From: Bacteroidales bacterium
GTDB lineage: Bacteria; Bacteroidota; Bacteroidia; Bacteroidales; VadinHA17
Direction of reading: 5' to 3'
Length of the DNA: 15,717 nucleotides
NCBI GenBank assembly: GCA_017882245.1
Contig: JADGPV010000011.1
Span: 1-15,717, forward strand
Shown here: positions 12,937-15,717 of the stretch, piece after piece
How positions within the stretch are numbered: position 1 is the first letter of the stretch
How the letters are laid out: each line of letters starts with the position of its first letter
The notes under the pieces: model-generated
Told to the model about the DNA's origin: nothing
Databases searched by the model: none
The model's input: only the letters and a program-made list of their open reading frames with translations
Position numbers and translations under genes: made by a program

Positions 12937-14520
12937 ATGAAAAAGACTCTCTCCATTACTATTGGTATTATTTTACTCATGACAATTGGTTCATGCAAAA
13001 ATGAATCTCAAAAAACTACTGCCGGAGTAGAACAATTCCGGTTTACAGAATACACAATTGACCAGCTGCAGCAGGGTTACAAAAACGGTGACTTTACTGT
13101 GACGGAAGTAGTTCAGGCCTATCTTGACCGCATAAATGCCATTGATGACAACGGCCCGATGCTCAACGCTGTCATACAGGTCAATCCTGATGCTCTGTCA
13201 ATAGCCGCACAGCTTGATCAGGAGCTGAGCGAAGGTAAAGCACTAGGTCCTATGCACGGTGTGCCTGTCCTCCTGAAAGACAATATTGACACTCATGACG
13301 GCATGGAGACGACAGCAGGGTCAAGAGCGCTGAGCGGTTCACATCCGCCCAAGGACAGCTTCGTGGCTCAGAAGCTGCGTGAAGCCGGTGCTGTCATCAT
13401 CGGAAAGTCGAACCTGAGTGAGTGGGCCAACTTCCGCGGAAACCTGTCTTCAAGCGGATGGAGCGGTGTCGGAGGACAGACAAAGAATCCCTATATCCTT
13501 GACCGTAATCCGTGCGGCTCCAGTTCGGGCTCCGGCGTCGCAGTGTCTGCCAACCTGTGCATGACAGCTGTGGGCACTGAGACCAACGGCTCCATCGTGT
13601 GCCCCTCGACGGCCAACGGCATTGTAGGCATAAAACCTACTGTCGGTCTGCTCAGCCGCAGCGGCATCGTACCCATTTCTTTCACCCAGGACACCCCGGG
13701 ACCTATGGCACGCACCGTACGTGATGCAGCAATAATGCTGGGTGCCATGACAGGCATTGACCCTGCAGACAGCAAGACGGCAGCCTCCGAAGGGAAGATG
13801 TTCAACGATTACACACCTTTTCTTAAGGAAGACGGACTTCATGGCAAAAGAATAGGATGGTATACATCCGGAAGAGGGACACACTATAAGGTTGACACAT
13901 TGATGCAGAAGGCTGTCGATTACATCGTAAGCCGGGGGGCAGAGGTTGTTGAGATAAAAAAGATTTATGATGACGAGGTGGGCTCACTGTCCTTCCAGGT
14001 GCTCCTGTATGAATTCAAGGACGGACTAAATAAATACTTTGCTTCACTGGGTGATGCTGCTCCGGTGAAAAACACGGAAGAGCTGATTGAATTCAACAGA
14101 AAAGATTCTGTCGAACTCAGGTATTATGATCAGGAACTACTTCTCGAAGCACAGCGGAAGGGTAGTGTGGAATCCAAAGAATTCCTTGACATCCTTTCAA
14201 AGATGAACCGCCTTGCACGCGAGGAGGGCATTGATAAGGTGATGGCTGAAAACAAACTTGACGCCTTCATGGCGCCTACAGGGTCACCGGCATGGAAGAC
14301 TGATCTTATCAACGGTGATGCCTTCTTACTGAGCAGCTCATCGCCTGCCGCAATATCAGGTTACCCTGCTGTAACTGTCCCCATGGGCTATGTGGAAGGT
14401 CTCCCCGTAGGCATCTCCTTCTTCGGGAGAGCGTGGAGTGAACCCTTACTGCTGGAGATAGCCTATGCCTATGAGACCGGAACAAGGCATCGCATGGCGC
14501 CTTCGTTCAGGACTGAGTGA
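12937..14520 (+). CDS. Amidase-signature family lipoprotein
   Basis: This predicted secreted hydrolase cleaves amide bonds of an unknown substrate. The 527-residue protein begins with a lipoprotein signal (MKKTLSITIGIILLMTIGSC, lipid cysteine C20). The catalytic Ser-cisSer-Lys triad is complete: K114 in VLLKDNID, S195 in GSSSGSG, S219 in TNGSIVCPS. The K-to-cisSer and cisSer-to-Ser distances (81 and 24 residues) suit the family. The region also resembles GatA, but the lipoprotein signal and absence of gatB/gatC argue against a role in tRNA amidation. It follows the kinase gene by 56 bases and may have its own promoter; TTCGTTTG (12907-12914) is an imperfect -7 box. Its end overlaps the convergent ppk gene by 14 bases. 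Confidence 0.92.
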   Translation: MKKTLSITIGIILLMTIGSCKNESQKTTAGVEQFRFTEYTIDQLQQGYKNGDFTVTEVVQAYLDRINAIDDNGPMLNAVIQVNPDALSIAAQLDQELSEGKALGPMHGVPVLLKDNIDTHDGMETTAGSRALSGSHPPKDSFVAQKLREAGAVIIGKSNLSEWANFRGNLSSSGWSGVGGQTKNPYILDRNPCGSSSGSGVAVSANLCMTAVGTETNGSIVCPSTANGIVGIKPTVGLLSRSGIVPISFTQDTPGPMARTVRDAAIMLGAMTGIDPADSKTAASEGKMFNDYTPFLKEDGLHGKRIGWYTSGRGTHYKVDTLMQKAVDYIVSRGAEVVEIKKIYDDEVGSLSFQVLLYEFKDGLNKYFASLGDAAPVKNTEELIEFNRKDSVELRYYDQELLLEAQRKGSVESKEFLDILSKMNRLAREEGIDKVMAENKLDAFMAPTGSPAWKTDLINGDAFLLSSSSPAAISGYPAVTVPMGYVEGLPVGISFFGRAWSEPLLLEIAYAYETGTRHRMAPSFRTE

Positions 14521-15717
14521 CACCGGAAGGTGTCTCGTTGACTTTTGTGAGATAACTGTGGACCTCGGTCTGTGACCGCAAGGGCTTTTTCTGTGATCTG
14601 ACAAATTTATTTGACTGAGCCTCGTCGAAGATTCTTGCTTTCACATTGTCATTCCACTGTATCTCAAAAACATCCGTGATCTCCTTCTTAATGACCGGAT
14701 CAAAGACAGGGCATGACACCTCTATCCTTCGATCAAGATTTCTTGGCATTATATCAGCTGAGGTAATATACACCAGCTCATCGCCCCCGTTGCAGAAGAT
14801 CATGAACCTTGAATGCTCGAGGAACCTGTCAACAATGCTGATAGCCCTGATATTCTCACTTAGCCCCTTGACCCCGGGGATAAGAGAAAGCATACCTCTT
14901 ACGATCAGCCTGATCTTTACACCTGCCTTACTTGCTTTATAAAGCCTGCCGATTATTTCCTCATCTGTAAGATTGTTGATCTTAATGGAGATATAGGCTT
15001 CTTTCCCTGCCTTTGCATTCCTGGTTTCGCTTTCAATAAGCATCAGCAGCTTATTGCGGAGGCCGAATGGTGACACCAGGAGATGGTAGAACTTATCCTT
15101 CCGGTAATTGGCAATGAAGAAATTGAACGCTTTCAGGACCTCGTTAGTGATCTTCTTTTCTGAGGTAAGAAGCAAATGGTCAGTGTATACCCTGGCCGTG
15201 TCCTCGTTGAAGTTGCCGGTACCCACGGCAGCAAATCTCTGTGTGGCATCGTTCTTGACCCTGGTGATAAGACAGAGCTTTGCGTGCACCTTCAGTCCGG
15301 GTACACCATAGATCACTTTCACACCCTCGTCAAGCAGTTTATTGCCCCACAGGATGTTAGCCTCTTCATCAAAGCGTGCCTGCAGTTCAACTACCGTAGT
15401 GACACTCTTGCCGTTCCGCGCAGCGTTCAACAGTGCGTTGATAACACTTGAATTCCTTGCAAGTCTGTAAAGAGTGATATGTATCGATGTCACATTCGGG
15501 TCAATGGATGCTTCCCTCAGAAGGTCAATGAAATGATCAAAGGGGTTGTATGGAAAATAAAACAGGATATCCTTCTTTTTAATGACCGAAAGGATGCTTT
15601 TACCACGTTGAATATCACGATGATATATAGGCGGTAATTTCTTATAATAGAGATCTTCATCCAGACGAATGAAGTTCATGAAATCCTTGAAGTTATGATA
15701 CCTGTCTCCAGGTATCA
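14507..15717 (-). CDS. ppk1: Polyphosphate kinase 1 (partial, N-terminal part beyond window)
   Basis: The enzyme reversibly builds inorganic polyphosphate from the gamma phosphate of ATP. The frame is open from the right edge. Residues before the first internal Met read IPGDRYHNFKDF, a conserved PPK1 block, so translation starts outside the window. Visible motifs are FYFPYNPFDHFIDLLREAS, LQARFDEEANILWG and the phosphohistidine motif PGLKVHAKL (coded near 15279-15300). Later come RFLEHSRFMIF with the second catalytic histidine (near 14803-14827) and SADIMPRNLDRRIEV. Both histidines known to be essential in E. coli PPK1 are therefore present. The C-terminal tail after ARIFDE is longer and basic (SQKKPLRSQ). 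Its last codons overlap the convergent amidase gene. Confidence 0.96.
   Translation of the reverse strand, partial: IPGDRYHNFKDFMNFIRLDEDLYYKKLPPIYHRDIQRGKSILSVIKKKDILFYFPYNPFDHFIDLLREASIDPNVTSIHITLYRLARNSSVINALLNAARNGKSVTTVVELQARFDEEANILWGNKLLDEGVKVIYGVPGLKVHAKLCLITRVKNDATQRFAAVGTGNFNEDTARVYTDHLLLTSEKKITNEVLKAFNFFIANYRKDKFYHLLVSPFGLRNKLLMLIESETRNAKAGKEAYISIKINNLTDEEIIGRLYKASKAGVKIRLIVRGMLSLIPGVKGLSENIRAISIVDRFLEHSRFMIFCNGGDELVYITSADIMPRNLDRRIEVSCPVFDPVIKKEITDVFEIQWNDNVKARIFDEAQSNKFVRSQKKPLRSQTEVHSYLTKVNETPSGVTQS
14519..14534 (+). terminator. Hairpin at the amidase/ppk1 convergence, possible weak terminator
   Basis: GACACC-GGAA-GGTGTC is a perfect 6-bp stem with a four-base loop. It begins within the amidase stop codon and lies inside the ppk1 coding region. 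Only a short TTTT follows nine bases later, so efficiency as an intrinsic terminator is doubtful. Confidence 0.35.

Overview
The window comes from a Bacteroidetes chromosome, probably Bacteroidales or a close relative. The evidence is a DUF4290 gene (a family I know only from this phylum), an outer-membrane receptor with a carboxypeptidase-like N-terminal extension, the gene order TPP riboswitch / TonB receptor / PnuT / thiamine pyrophosphokinase, and several -7 boxes of the Bacteroidetes type TAnnTTTG. No insertion sequence, phage gene, CRISPR array, tRNA or rRNA was found. No stretch longer than 300 bases lacks a gene; the longest gap is 8873-9116.

Minus strand, 8872 down to 1, read in transcription order. 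First comes a small DUF3052-like protein of unknown role, then a GH29 alpha-L-fucosidase lipoprotein, then a CapA-type metallophosphatase; the last two are joined by a TAATG overlap. Next are a polytopic UreH/RcnA-like membrane protein with a His-rich loop, then DUF4290 with ridA, then grpE-dnaJ ending in a clear intrinsic terminator, and last an ABC exporter (ATPase plus a permease cut by the left edge). TAnnTTTG boxes suggest about four separate transcription units.

Plus strand, 8960 to 12880: a thiamine salvage operon. A Bacteroidetes-type promoter leads into a TPP riboswitch, followed by a TonB-dependent receptor (outer membrane), a PnuT-type inner-membrane transporter starting in a TGATG overlap, and thiamine pyrophosphokinase, which would trap imported thiamine as TPP. 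This is a known operon type. Unusual here are a 21-bp in-frame duplication in PnuT, two short-word tandem arrays between pnuT and the kinase gene, and a riboswitch whose closing P1 helix is not evident.

Right end: a secreted amidase-signature lipoprotein on the plus strand overlaps tail-to-tail by 14 bp with polyphosphate kinase 1 on the minus strand, which is cut by the right edge.

I found no convincing wholly new system. The best leads are the short-word repeats around pnuT, the riboswitch expression platform, the DUF3052-like/GH29/CapA cluster, and the basic QGR tail of the DUF4290 protein.
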